In this document: positions 25,407-54,300 of the stretch, in pieces
Position numbering within the stretch: the first letter of the stretch is position 1
How the letters are laid out: each line of letters starts with the position of its first letter
Origin: Atopsyche davidsoni
Lineage: Eukaryota > Arthropoda > Insecta > Trichoptera > Hydrobiosidae
NCBI GenBank assembly: GCA_022113835.1
Contig: JAILWY010000015.1
Span: 2,913,501-2,977,500 of the forward strand
Direction: 5' to 3'
DNA length: 64,000 nt
Made by a program: the position numbers and the translations under genes
The notes under the pieces: model-generated
The model's input: the letters and a program-made list of their open reading frames with translations, nothing else
Told to the model about the DNA's origin: nothing
Databases searched by the model: none

Positions 25407-28400
25407 AGTTGTTTTGTAAGCTGCTGTATTATAAATCAAGAAGAGATTTCACATTTCATCTCATTTAAGGCAAGAGAGAAGCTATTCGGCATATTTTATA
25501 ATGCCTTTCGTACGAGACGAGGCATAATGCGTCTCTTTCCGTGGCTTCTCATCTACTTCCTTATTACAATCCAGCAAGTCCAGAATCTATCCTTTACCTA
25601 CCCCTGATATTCAGTTTTAAAACACCGAGGCGTTTACAATTCAATGAGTCGAAATTTCTTTGTTGCGACATGCTATATGAAAGGCAGTAATGAAAAGACC
25701 TCTTATTAGGTTTATATGTTCTGGATCCCAAGCCATAGGGTGCTCCAAATAGATCCCTCGATCCATCGTTGATAACACCGACGGCTTGATTCTTCACATA
25801 GCCACCAGAGAAAATTAATTTTGTTATTACAAGGAATTGTTTGTATTGTATTTCAATTCAGTTGGCATTGTTGTTTAATTTCCAACAAGTCTGTAAAAGC
25901 TTCTTTAAGGTTTATCCGAGGAGGCTCATGGCCAGCAATCCTTCAGCCAGAGATTTCCATTGGAGCCGAGCACTAAATCTCTCTAGTATGAATTTCATGT
26001 TGGGACAGTGAAAAAATGAAAAACGCGTTTTTTACTGCAGAATTTTATTACCTTCAATTTTCAATACAAATGCACTGAATATAATAACATCTTCCATACA
26101 CTTAATACAATGAAGTATTTGCAAAAAAAATAATTATATATAATTTGCTTACATTGTTAGTATTTCAACTATTCAACAAAATTGCAACTATATCAATTAT
26201 TTTATTTATTCATTATTCTTTCAAATTGCACATGTCAGCAAGGGCTTTATGTTATAAAAGTTGTCATGGTGCGGAGGAAAAAGTCAAAACCAGAAGTAAA
26301 AGGTGACATTATTACACTAAACCGCATATCAAATATCTTTATTAAAAACAACTTTTATGTTATCTTCACCATATTGACAAAATTTACATCACTAAAAACC
26401 CATTCCTGTAATTTATTATTCTATTTAATTTTCTGCGAAAATTTCTCGTTAAATTACATTTTAATAAAAACAAAAACGCATTTGACGGTTCAGAAGAAAC
26501 AAACCGGGCGTCAAACACGTTTCCATCTCAACTGACAATACTGATCTTCGGCTCTGGAGCCGCAGACAGTTAATGGTGTCGAGTGCACAAATAAAATAAT
26601 TTTAAAGTTTTGTTTTTTCCATGACACAGCTGTCGAATATGAATGCTGTTGTATACCTAAACTACTGTGTGATAGAAATGTAACGTTACGACTACTAATT
26701 TTGGCAAGTTTATTCTAGTGAATAAAAAATAACATTGATGCTCCAAAAGTTACACCATCAGCCATTGATTGAAAACTATCTATAAAAAACACACAGGAAG
26801 TTTTTGCTAGAGGATAACGATAAAATAAAAAGAATAAGTACATAACATCAATACCCAATACAAGAGTCCTCAACCAATAAAAAGTAAAATGAATAACACG
26901 CAGTATAAACAAATAACTTCACAAAGAAGTCACCGAAAAAGCAAAATACACCAACACGCCATTAAAGGCAAGCCCACAATAACACTGTTAGGAATATTCA
27001 TTTGCACATATCAATGGGCTTATAATCTAAAAAAATAAGTATCTATAAAGTTAGTTAAGTAAGAACTGCCAATATAATAATATAAAAAGGAAAAATTCAC
27101 AATCATATACATTTATAATCATTTGCTGCTTACAAGGGAACACGTAACATTGTCAAAACGGTAGATTTTTTATTTTTACTTCGGAAACAGCAATTATATA
27201 CAATCTGAATCACACGTGAATATCACACGTGTGCATTCCACATCACTTAATGTATAAAAATTTAATGGACAGAATAATTGCATGCTATCTTACATTGTGA
27301 CATTACCTAGACTTAACATTACGTTGAGTTAAATTTTACTTCATAAGATTAATCATACATTATTTAGTGTTTATAATTTGGATGGAATGAAGCGCTAAAG
27401 TAAATTTCATTTGTAATTGGGAGGCGGCAACATTCTACGAGGTCCGAGGTTACGTATTCAAGTATTCTAACCTCACTAACTTCCGTGTGTGACCATTTTT
27501 AATAATTCACACAGGCTTAGTGAAAATTTTTGCATTTCCAGGAAAATTCCTTTTAAATTTACGGTGCAAAAATCTCTAATGATGTTCAGAAAGGATCCCC
27601 CGAGAATTTACCATTTGGGGTGATTTAGATGGAATGCATTTTTAGGTTAGATTATTGTATACATAACTTTCTCACGGGTTTTGTTCCTCGAGAAGCGCCA
27701 GTGGGAATAATTTTAGGTAAAAACAAAGGAAATAAAGTGCACAGCCTTGTGTAAGTATTGTAAATGGAATGTGTTTTGTTAAATACTAGTTGTGTGCTGA
27801 CAACATCCTTACAAAACCTTATATTAATGACTCGGTTTACCAAAAACTCTTGCAACATCTAACGTTCTAGATATACAGACCCCTTCTACGCTACACCAAG
27901 CAGAGTTCTACTTTCCACTGACCGCCTTCTGATTTGACTGCAAAGCATATCTTTACGTTATCTAGTATATACGTTTAAGTAAAAAGGACTTTTAGTTTTT
28001 ATACCTTTTTGTGGCACTGTTTCTAAAAATTCTAAACTATTCTACCCTTTCTAAATGGCTTCGTAGCGCATTTACTTTTATACACATTATTTGAATAACG
28101 CCTTATCGATGCAAAGTCAGATTTAAAAAATCTATCTCAAAGCGTATATCATAAAAATGCTTAGATTTCAATTGAATAAGGCTTCGGAGATGTTATTCAA
28201 TAATTGATTATACACAGAGCTGAGTTAGCGAGAGCTCTAACTCGACCTTTGCATACTGCACTTCTACCAAGTTACAATAATGACCGTAAACTTAATCAAG
28301 GTATTGTCAAATTGAAAATTACAGCCAAGTATTCAAAATACAGATTTGTTAAGTTTCTTTTCACAAAGAAAAGTATTGGGTAAATTTTTTGTTTACTCAC

Positions 28401-30617
28401 GTCCAGAATTTGTAGTAATCTACTGAATTCGAGTCGTTTTATAATTTTTTTTTGTTAACAGTCAAGATGTTTTTGACACGTCAAAGTCTATGTACAATAT
28501 TCTGTAAATCAAATACCCACTTCTTAAAAATTGTCTAGTGCATCTACTAAAAAATAATTAAAAACACTACTGAGAACGCGGTGTAAACAAACTGTAGCGA
28601 AATTAGCAATATCAGTGACAATATGTTTCAAAACCCAGAACTGCCGAACGTTTCGACAGTTTCTCTCAACTCAAGATGATACCGAGTCCATAAAAGAAAC
28701 GTAAAGAGAATTTTCATGTTGTACACACCAAGAAAGCTTATTCTACCATAAGAATGTAGTTTTAAATCTAAATTTACGGGCACGTCACATAGAATTAGTG
28801 TTTTGCGCAAACTGTGAATATATCACACGTTTCGTTGGTCTCCAGAAGTCGGGAAATTATTGGCAGGGACCAATTTCATGAAAAAGTTACATGCGATTCG
28901 CCCAGTTGGATTTTCAGGTTAACCGCATCATTCATCCACTCAGTTACCGCATACACTAAATATAGGAAATAGAGTTACAATTTTTGTATTTTACTGGAGG
29001 GTTACTTCTATTATGGACTGTCTTACATTATATGCTGACTTACATCTATAAAAATAAAAAAAAGATAAAATACTGATAAATACTTGCAGCTTTGAGAAGC
29101 AATTTCATATAATAATAAAATTAAGTACACGTGTTTTCTACTTATTAAATGTGAAATTCTGTGAAAGAATTGGTAAAGTTTCCCCTAATGTGTTTGAGAG
29201 AGTTGAAATTTTACATAATGCTTACAGTTCAGCGTGGATTATCAAACAAACCGTAATATCTTAATGCGATAGCTTATCATTATCTATGGTGAGAAAATCT
29301 TACAGTGCCGTATTAAAAAAGTGATTTCCCAAATTACATGACTGTGAGCGTAAAAAACTATATAACAAATATATTTATGTATGTATGTATATGATGTAAG
29401 TAAGAAATATACTCGTGAGGCTTTATAGAATATTTCTTTGTTATTGGCATGCCAAAAATAAATGTTTAGCCTTAATACTTCAATATAAGCTTCAGCATTT
29501 CACAATCTTCATTTTGTTTTGCGTAGTGTAAAATGTCTTTATATTATCTTAAATTATTAAGTACAATGAGTAGCCCTTCGCCGTCACTATTGTAGCACAC
29601 CGGGTAGTCTCACGAATTCAAGATGCTGGCTCTGTAAAGTTACAGCTACACTCTACTTATCCTCATAGTTATTTTCGTCTTTTAACGAGACATTTGACAA
29701 TTATTTCCATCAAATCTTTGCGAGTGAATGCCTCGTTTGTACTGCTTTACATTTCGTTTCGATTAAAAAGAAATAATCCAGAAAATGATTGCTTTTTTGT
29801 TTGAATCCCGTCTAATAATAAAGTAAATTAAAATGAACTTGTTAACTATCATTGGTTTTATACGATTGTCATTTTCAGCAAATTTCAAATACGATTAAAA
29901 AAAAATATTCTGTCAGGGTTAAAAAATAAATATTTACTTTCTTGGACATCTTAATCTTACGTAACGATTAATATTGCAATAAATTATAAACAGTTCATCG
30001 TATAACCTTTGGGGATCTAAAATATATGATATATATATGTCTCAGAAATAGATTCTTTATGTATATGCATTGGACGAACAAAAATATATGTATAGTAATA
30101 ATTTACAATATACAGTGCAGATTTTTTTGGAAATTGTTTAAAGCAGCCTCCGTCCAAAAGTTGTCAAACACTCTTCAGTTTTAATAACAAAAAATAAGTA
30201 ACGAGCTGTCGTTTCGAATAATAATTATGTCTTTCGAACAAGTGCACGCCTCGAGACATTCTCCAGGCTGGAAAAATTCAAAGATAATTATTTTTATACA
30301 AAATCCTCAGACACGTTTAATACACCATACCTGGCAGTCTTTTAGAAGTCGTTCTTGGACTTTCGTAAAAAAGCTTCAGCGGTTAACAGCGAAGCCTTCG
30401 GTCCGTAACAATATCGTAACGTCGCAATAGTCAATACTACAAGCGGAACACTCCTCTTAGGGTTAGTCTATCTTATCGTTTAATACATTAAGTACAAAAT
30501 ATTCAAAGCTACAATGACGAAGCCAATGTCGTAAGCGTCCGATTAAAGTAGATATAAATATATTATTGGTTTCCTATGTGACTATATAATGTGACTTAAT
30601 GCTGAGCAATGTTTTCC
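25407..30617. other. 5.2 kb between two convergent genes; probable long 3' UTR of the neurobeachin homologue
   Basis: Low in recognisable repeats compared with the rest of the window and without a supportable gene. On the - strand this follows the neurobeachin stop, and long 3' UTRs are common for neuronal insect genes, so much of 26.5-30.6 kb may be transcribed UTR. - strand AATAAA candidates include the one at about 26708-26713; no clear cleavage site can be chosen by eye. Confidence 0.4.
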
Positions 30618-45808
<15,191 letters not shown>

Positions 45809-46047
45809 CTGGTAACAAAACATTTAATTAAATTAATCAAAATGGCCACCGGAAACGTTTCACCCTCGACGCTGGTGCCATCCCCGGCCAGTAAGCGGGT
45901 GTGTGAACGAAATATTTGGATTATATGTAAGATTTCAGCTTCAGTTAAGATGCAGATTTTAAAGCCTGTTATAAACAAATATAATAAAATTTTGATGCAT
46001 TTGAGATATCTTCATTGCATTGAGATTTTTTTTTAGACCCTCCACAA

Positions 46048-46430
46048 AATGGCCAAGGTCATCAGCATTGCGAACGAGATCGCCAGCTCATCACAATTCT
46101 CAATACTAATTAGTGGCGGATATTTTTTTACGAGCAGCAAGAATATAAATTAGCGTCTAAAAATATATTTTATTTTATATAAAGCATTTCTTTTTGTTCT
46201 CCCAAAACGTGGCCAAGGTCGTCAGCATTGCGAACGACATCGCCAGCTCATAAAAAAATTTCAATTGGTGGATTTTTTTAAAACAAAGATACACCCTTAG
46301 CGAGAAAGAGCACCAGGAATATACTTAAGTGACTAAAAATATATATTATTTATATTAGGCATTTCTTTTTGTTCTCACCCAAGGTCGTCCGCATTGCGAA
46401 CGACATCGCCAGCCCGACGTGACTCTCAAT
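46048..46430. repeat. Three tandem copies of a ~160-170 bp module with a conserved GC-rich core
   Basis: The core ggccaaggtc(a/g)tc-agcattgcgaacga-atcgccagc occurs at about 46050, 46210 and 46380, each followed by AT-rich sequence that is also shared (tggtggcggatattttt, a cgag-aag-agca segment and aatataaattag). On the + strand the core reads AKVVSIANDIAS-like in an open phase; on the - strand it is also open. The third copy runs into a longer open frame (46419-46697). Family unknown; it may be a tandemly duplicated exon scrap or repeat. Confidence 0.75.
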
Positions 46431-46777
46431 ATGAATTATGACATCTGCCAAGTGGTGGCGGATATTTTTTTTTACGAAGATAGCCTTAACGAGAAGGAGC
46501 ATCGCGCGCAGCTGGAATATAAATTAGCTTCCAACCAACGTTGCACACTGCCAGGGATAGGCGAGCCTGGCAAGGCTGGTTGGGTCACGCTGCGTTGTGA
46601 CAAGTGGTGTACTGCAGCACGGAGCATTGCAAAACATGCGCCAGCCAAAAGAGAAAACCGTCCGCCACTTACTTCACCCGGCCGACAGAGTTTATAATCG
46701 ACGCTACGATCAAATATTCAATGATAAATAAACCGTCGATATCCACTCGGAGAATCATTGTGAGTATCATTTTAGAC

Positions 46778-47428
46778 CGGTGGCTCTCAAACTCTTTTGG
46801 CCCACGGACCAAGGGGGGTACTTGTTTTTTATCCGACCACCAAAAGACTTGTGCCTAACCTTTTTTTTTTATCCTAACCTAACCTAACCCAACGAATCGA
46901 GCGGTCATGGAAATCTGCAATGAACGAAATAAACGCCACAACGGGACTCATCGTCATATGATAGATTCTTATCTCTGCGAGTACATGTACATTAAAAAAA
47001 ATTGGTGGTCGGATAAAAAACAAGTACCCCCCTTTTCATAGTCAAAACTTGCCCACGGACCCCCTTTCATAGTCAAAACTTGCCTACGGACCTTGGGTGA
47101 AAAACTACATAAATTAATATTATAGACTAGTTGGTGCAAGTATCGACTCTATTGCGTTCCTGTATTAACCTACCTGACTCACCGCGATGCCTGTTATTAC
47201 TTTTATTTTATGCACCTGTCTATATTTATATTTTACTTAGGACGTAAAAATCGCTAATAATGTATTCATTGTTATTTATTTTATCTTATTAATAAAATGT
47301 GTCACAATTTTTTTATTTTATATTAAACCTTGCGCGGACCCCCTGACGTTGTTTAGGGACCCCCATCGATCGATTTTAATTTTCTAAGGACCCCGTGGGG
47401 TCCGTAGGGACCACTTTGAGAAGCACTG
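46778..47428. mobile_element. hAT-type non-autonomous element with exact 8-bp duplication (hAT-2)
   Basis: 651 bp bounded by ttttagac at 46770-46777 and 47429-47436 (identical). The left end starts cggtggctctcaaactc and the right end, read inwards, starts cagtgcttctcaaagtgg, an imperfect terminal inverted repeat of hAT type. Ends contain ggaccccc-type sequence as in other insect hAT MITEs. No transposase segment is recognised. The exact duplication suggests a relatively recent insertion. Confidence 0.9.
46811..47034. repeat. Perfect 32-bp inverted repeat nested inside hAT-2
   Basis: 46811-46842 (ggggggtacttgttttttat forms part of it) is the exact reverse complement of 47003-47034. The 160-bp spacer contains three cctaa units (46873-46887), the same pentamer as the insect telomere repeat. 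It is followed by a ~33-bp direct duplication at about 47027-47093 (ttcatagtcaaaacttgcc repeated). Confidence 0.88.
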
Positions 47429-48359
47429 TTTTAGACGGAAAAGATTTAAAAAAATATATATATTTAAAATATGTACCTTATTTCCGTGTTATAAAGTGAT
47501 TGTACAAAAATCGCGGTTTTTCCCAAAGCAAAGAGGGTGATGTATGAATACATGAGTATTCAAAGTAGAAATAAATTATTTGTCTTATCGTTTGTAAATT
47601 AAAACCACAATGAAAGAAGGCATTCATTGTTATTAAAGTGAGGTTTAAGAGTGCGTTTACACCTGACAGAAATTAATGTAAGTATTGGCTTTTTGATAAA
47701 GAATGGATTTAGGCCAATGTAAACTAAATTATATTTTCAAGAAGTAAAAGAACGGAATAAACATAAAACACAACAAATTAGTAATTTCGTTTAATTTCCA
47801 TTCATATCCGAAAGTTGTTTTTTTTTGTAGGGATCGCGTTATATCCAAGATACAAATATTCCTTTTAATAAATTATATAATTCATTTATTTGCAGTTGAT
47901 TAAGCTTTTTTGAAATAATAATTGTTTCATTGTAATTTGATAAGTATTTGCATTTGCATAACTTCGCTGGTTTCTTGATACAGATAGTAGAACTTTATAT
48001 TATTAGAGCTCTCGCTTTAATTATGTCAAGTTTAAGCTTGGCCTAACAGAGCCTTGGTTTTGCTAGAACAAATATTGTGGTTAGACTTGCACGTTTATTT
48101 GAAGTAAATGCGTTGTTTATAACCTTTCCTCTTCAAAAATAGCCAAAGCATCATGCATTAGTCAAAATTGGTTCAAGGTGGCACGATATGGTGATTAATA
48201 CAGCAGAAGGTACTCACAAACTTATGTAAAGTCATTTCAAAGGTAGTTCCTTGTGGAAAGGAAAATCGATTTTTAATCGACGTTAAAATAAATTTAAACA
48301 ATAAATTAAAAATTGAAACAATACGCAGTATATTTAACAATTTAAAGAAAATATGTGTC

Positions 48360-48785
48360 AGAGATATAATGATGAAAACTCGCTGGAGATTTAACAAATG
48401 TTATGTTGTCTCAGATTTTTTATGGAGTCGAGGCTTGAAGAATGAAGACATGCAAAAAATCAAGGCATTTGAAATGAGATTTCACAGGAGAATCCTTAAA
48501 ACACCATGGATTGACCGCATCACAAATAAGAAAGTCTTACAAAGAATGCCCAAAGAAAGAGATATCCCAACAATGGTAAAAAAAATCGTGAGGTATCCTA
48601 TTTTGGTCACATTATTCAAAATATCAAATAAAACATACTGTAGCTGAATATACAAGGAAAGAGAGGCATTGGAATGAGAAAGATAACGTGGATGCGGAAT
48701 TTGTGTGGCCGAATAAGTAATTCCGGTTTATTACAATGAGATAGTCATTAACCTTCTCTAAGAAGAGGCATTAAAGAAGAATAAG
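48360..48785 (+). mobile_element. Non-LTR (RTE-like) retrotransposon 3' fragment with RT-ORF C-terminus
   Basis: A + frame at 48369-48647 reads through NKCYVVSDFLWSRGLKNED, KIKAFEMRFHRRILKTPWID and RITNKKVLQRMPKERD. It matches the region just after the reverse transcriptase in insect RTE-like elements ('AFEMW-YRR-L---W-dr--NeeVL-R'). Similarity continues in other frames to a tail (aatgagatagtcattaacc, then aagaggcattaaagaagaat) equivalent to the R1 tail. It is 5'-truncated with frameshifts, so dead. It links the R1 tails to a coding element. Confidence 0.82.
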
Positions 48786-49678
48786 AAATACAATATTTTT
48801 TTCATGATAGGGTTTGGAGAATCTACAAATTAATAAAAAATACACATGAGAACATATTTTGTAGCAATCAGGTCTTTATTATTTCTAATGTTATATATTA
48901 TATATATAAGTATAATGTAAACAGGCATTAAAGCCAACCGAGCGAGTTACTTAGAACACTCTCTTGAATGATAAGACGATGTATGCAAATATTTGTCATT
49001 ATAATGATTTTTAGGAAAATCATTTAATGCAAAGATCTCGCAAATGTTGTATTTATAGAAAGACTAGGGAATATTAAAATCGACGAAATAAAAAAAAAAA
49101 TAATAATGACAGTCATTAAAAAAATCAGCCTGTTTCAGTGTGATCGATGACGATTCGTAAAAATGTTACAGTACAAAAGCTGTTTTAACATAAATCACGT
49201 ACATATAATAAACGGAAGCAAGTACTTTCATACAAATAAGTTATCTTCAATTGCGCACTTATTCTCTACGTATTTATTTTAATGATTTAACTTATACAGG
49301 ATGCACTTCAACGGGTGATTTTGATTTCTGATTTCCGAACATTTATTTGTCACCGATCGTATGGGCCGATGATCAATCGAAAATCAATATTGAAAACGGG
49401 GACACCTCTTCTGATCAACAATGAATCACCGGGTGATTGGACAACTTATTTAATTACGTATAAATATGATCTGGTTTTTTACATGCGAGTTATTAACGGC
49501 CGCTCCTGATTCACGTTCGCCGTACAATCCTATCGCGTTTTTCCCAAAGGCTCGCCGATCTGGAGCAAGGTTCCAAACTAATTATTTTCTGCCGATTTGT
49601 TAAAATGGCGCCCCAAAAAGCGACATTTTAATGTTGCGGTGAGAAAGGCTGCGTTTTTTGCAGCCGAGAAAAAAATAC

Positions 49679-49900
49679 GCCGGCTACACGCGCTGCGGCG
49701 CAACCGACAACCGAATGTTAATTAGCCGATAGCTTCCCTTTATTTATACATATCAACGCAAAAAAAGCCAGCCTGGGTAATGGCGATCTCTTATGCGTTG
49801 TTTACCTTAGAAAAACCATAAAAAAAACACCCAACACATAGGAACGCTTATGGCGTGTTACCATTCGGTTGTCGGTTGTGTCACAGCGTGTGTAGCCAGC
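49679..49900. mobile_element. T1-family MITE, full-length 222-bp copy
   Basis: The left end gccggctacacgcgctgcgg followed by caaccgacaaccgaatg mirrors the right end cattcggttgtcggttgtg followed by cacagcgtgtgtagccagc, giving ~39-bp inverted repeats. Flanks are tacg and ctaa, so the expected TTAA sites have decayed. The interior has no coding capacity. This copy shows the family's longest terminal repeats. Confidence 0.85.
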
Positions 49901-51161
49901 CTAAACACTTTTAAAAAAAAACTTGTTTATAAACTGTCGTTTTGTGCAATTTAATGTGTCTCCATTCACAGAGTTCGCATTGACGTTTTAATAAAATATT
50001 CCTATTTCTATATTTGAAGTGAGATTTTGCACGCCTCGCCTTTTTAATGCCACGGTTAAATATTAAGCGCATATGTTGCAAAATATATAAAGTGTCTCAA
50101 AATGCATGGTGTTATCTGAAAACAAAAGGTTTAAATTTGCACCAAAGTTTTTTGTTTATATTTAAAGTTGTGATGATTTATACAATAGTTATCTGAAAGT
50201 ACCAAAACACAAATGACTTTCTGTAAAAAAAATATTGAATTTATGAATACGTTCATTAAAGCTAACAAAACGACGGCTTTTGGATAAAATTTCTTGCAAT
50301 ACGTAATAAAAGCAACAATGGCGCAAATGAGGTAACACGGAAGGATAAAACCGATTATTTTAAAACTCATAATAAAATTTCAAAAAGATTTCTATATTTT
50401 ATTATTTGCAATAGACTCAGTGTGAAGCTATTGAGAAATGAAAATATACACATACAATATTTTCACATTTTGACTGAAAAAGCAATAAAAATATTCACAC
50501 TATACAATTAAATTTGAGTCGACGATTAAACAAATAAAAATAATTTATAAAGAACATTTGATATTTGAGAATTACATCCTTGGCACTGAAACTGAAAAAC
50601 AATTTACATACTAGATATAAGTTTGTTATTATCCAAGTTTAATTGATAAATACAATCAACCTTCCTACAAGATTATTGAGTACCGCGTTATAAGATATCT
50701 GTCGCAATTATAATCGTGTTCTGCGAGTACCGCATTATATGAGGTTTAATCGAATACAATCAAAATGAAATACAACGCTAAAAAAATGCACACCGAGCAG
50801 TTGAATTTTTCGTAAGAAGCAATTTTTCCTCAATCGGCAATCGGTCAAAGAAATGCAAACGAATTTATTGAATTTTTTTTTTATACAATTGCGCGTTGGT
50901 TGCATGCAAAACACGCAACGCACTCGGGCCTGGAATAACCCCACGTTTCTTCAGAAGTGTCGAAATGAATCGATATTCTTATTACTTATCGATGCGAAAG
51001 AATTGCTTGGACCAAAAAGAATGGGTCATTAAATTCGGAGAATATACACTTGGAAAATTTTACGTAAACGAAGAAAGCAAACGGTTAAACCACTTTTTTC
51101 TAACTGTGAAAAGTAACTTATTAAGAACATGATTTGATATTGAAGTGTTTTTGATATCGTT

Positions 51162-51305
51162 GGGTTAGGTTAGGTTAAGGAGCCCGATTGTTCGGGCCGG
51201 GACTGCCGCGAGGACCTTACTGCGGGGAAGGCTCCACTTCCTGTCGAGGCACAGCCTTCGCTCACTCGCTTCGGGCGGCGGACACCCCGGAAGTCCGTTT
51301 CTACG
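51162..51305. repeat. GC-rich block preceded by ttagg units
   Basis: Starts gggttaggttaggttaagg, then about 125 bp of GC-rich sequence (gttcgggccgggactgccgc and cttcgggcggcggacacccc). The abrupt composition change and pentamer lead suggest an inserted repeat, possibly a retroelement scrap. The family is not recognised. Confidence 0.35.
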
Positions 51306-54300
51306 AATTGTATCGGAAGTGAGATTTTAACAAGTGTTTCATTACTTTATCAGCGGCGTGCGTGTGCTAAATGCGAAATGCGCTCAAAAGAGATAAAAAG
51401 CAGTCAACATATAGTTGTTTGATATTTTAAAATAATACAAAATATCATTGATATATTAAGTGAATTAAAAGTTTAATTGAGAGCTTATTTATATTGATTT
51501 TTATAGCAAAAAAACGAAGACTAACTTGTATGAGAATGTATGTAAAGGAGTGTGTATATCTAATGCACAAGTCGTAAGAATGTAATGAAAAAATAAATAT
51601 ATATATATATATATACTCGTACTATACAAATATACTGATTATAAAATCATTGATTAGGGCAATGTGAAAATGAACGTGGATATTATATAAGTACAAAATA
51701 TTATAGTGCGTATTTTAGATAAAATATAATCCAATTAAAGGGCAAAAGAAAGGGATGAATTAAATTAAGTCGCAAATTTTATATGCACTTTTGTAAAACG
51801 TCTTACGTTTTTTGAACGTCTACGCACGCCACTGCCTTCTTTCCTATGTACTTAGCAATTTCATTGTTATAGATATTTCTGATTCGGCTATTATAATCTG
51901 GTGAATAGGTACTTAGCACACGCTTGAGGTCGCGTTTTACTCCGTGCCCTGGGGATACAACTAAGAAAAGCCTATTTTTTTCAGCGTAATTCTATACGAT
52001 AAAGCGAATTCGCAGATTGGTAACTTACCGGCTTGTAAAAAAAAAAATACTCCAATTAAAAATGGGCACGATAATGCGATAATTGGCCGGTAAACTTTTA
52101 GTGCTACGCATATGGCATAAGCTGTTTAGTGAACGTATTGATTGGGTATTGTTAATTGTGCAAGTATTTTGTAGTATGCCACAATAGCTGGCGAGAATTC
52201 GACTTTGAGAGCTCTTTCGACCACATTGATCTTCACTACCAAGAACATGATATAAGCTGTTAAATTATATACAAACTACGTGCAAAATTGTTCAATGAGA
52301 AAATATTTAATCTTTAGTACTACATTGTACTAATAAAAAAAACAAATCGCTAACGACACCTAGAGCACTTTTACTCTGCAGAATAATTGTATATTTTGAC
52401 CTTTGAGATTACGGATATGGTGTATGCTGTTAAATTATTTCGGAACTATATACAACCCATGATTTATTCCATCCATTGATTTGGTTTATTTCAATTGTGT
52501 TAAAGATTCAGACTGAAAAAAAGCCCACGAAATGCAGAAGCATTCAAAATTTTTTTAACCGTAAAATCTTAGTTGTTTGGCTATTGAAATTTATTTATAA
52601 ATATAGACTAACACATTAAATAAATAAGTCGTAGAAAATGTATTGTATAAGTGTTTTATCATTTTCGTAAGAGAAAGCAAACTATTGTTGGTATTATTTA
52701 TAGTCAAATAAGATGCATAAGTGCATATTTATTATTATATACATCAATAATTATCCGAACTAAACGGAGCAATCCATCATTCTTCCGAACTGCATTTTTA
52801 TCAACCAATCGCCAGGCATCCGCGGATTCTCGTTACAATTTCGAAACGAGTTCAACAAACCGCGGAGGTAATATTGAAATTATGAAGGCTTGAATTCGTA
52901 GTGACCTTGAATTGTGTTGCCATATGTGTAACGGTTATTTCCCCGTATGGTAATTGATTGGAAAACGGAAGGGCACACGAACTGACAACACCGCCTCGAT
53001 CGCACTCCTGCGGCCTTACTCTAGAGAGAAAGTCTGTGTTACACTGCGCAAACGTACCTACTTATGTTTTTTAAATATATTTTGTTTTGTATTTATTCGT
53101 TATAATTTGCATATTTTAATTTATTCATGGAAATAAAGGATATCTGGTTGATAAAAATACCAAAAAAGAGATTATTGTAATTAGATCACAACTTATTATG
53201 TGTAGCTAGGTCAGTCAAAGTATCAATTTTTTCATTGCCTGCTATGAATGTATAATGTATTTTTTTTGGCATATTGAAAAAAATATTATCAGTACATCTG
53301 TGCAATACAATCAACGAAAGAAAAAGATTGGAATTACAAAAACCTGGTAGCAAATTTAAAACGACATTTCTGGCAGCTGTTTTTAAATATTGATAATTCT
53401 TGGGTATCAAGCCGGGCGCTTGACTTTACTGGTGTTTCGATTACTGTACTGAAGCCTTCTTCAAGGAATGAAAAAAAAAACAATCATAAAATCGACTCAA
53501 GCGTTATTTGTTAGCGTCATATAATTCGATTTCAAAGTATTTTTTTTTAAATTCTTGTAGACAACTTTGGTACCGGTGCAGAAACATTGGTACCAGAAAA
53601 AAGTTACCGAATACGGCTTTACATTAAAAGTATTGTAAATTGCTATTTATTATTTTTAATTTGTGCAATGTAGATTGATTCGTGCTATATACAATTTTTT
53701 TAATACATTATAGACCATCGATTTTACAAACTCAATTAAATCTCTAAACTTTAAGATAAAACATGGCACAAAAAAAAAAAAAAGAAATTCCGTATTAATT
53801 AATGAATAGAAAAACCAACCTCACAATATATTAAGAGACATATTAAATTACATTATAATTAATGGAAACATGAAGCGTAAAAAAAATAAAACCGATTAAA
53901 AATAAATTAATCTAATTAATTAAATTAAAATTATTAAACACAACATGTCAGCAAATTTTTTTATTATTAGAAAAAACATGTCTTTTGCAGTCGCCGTGTG
54001 ATATGGTCCTTGGATAAAAAATTGTATGGAAAAATAATATTGCTGCATTACCCTCGAACATTTATGCTCTCCTTATACTTCGAGCATAGAATGTATCTTA
54101 TCAGAGGTGGCATTCGCTGTTTTGATTAATAAAAATACCGTTAATAAAAAATAGCAATTGCTGTATCCGGTTTATTATATTTCTTTGGATTTCAAAGACA
54201 CTATTAATTAAATTAAACAGAATTCAAAAAAAAAAAAAAAAACGAAAACCTTAAAGCCCCATCAGATTTGAACACAAAACAATAATTTACTAAAAACATT

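Noticed and set aside
26182..26535. 117-codon + strand open frame between the convergent genes
   Set aside because: Ile/Phe/Lys-rich translation typical of AT-rich non-coding DNA; no motif recognised.
46873..46890. cctaa units as telomeric repeat
   Set aside because: Only three units, inside a hAT-type element; too short to be telomeric DNA. The similar ggttagg run at 51162 is likewise tiny.
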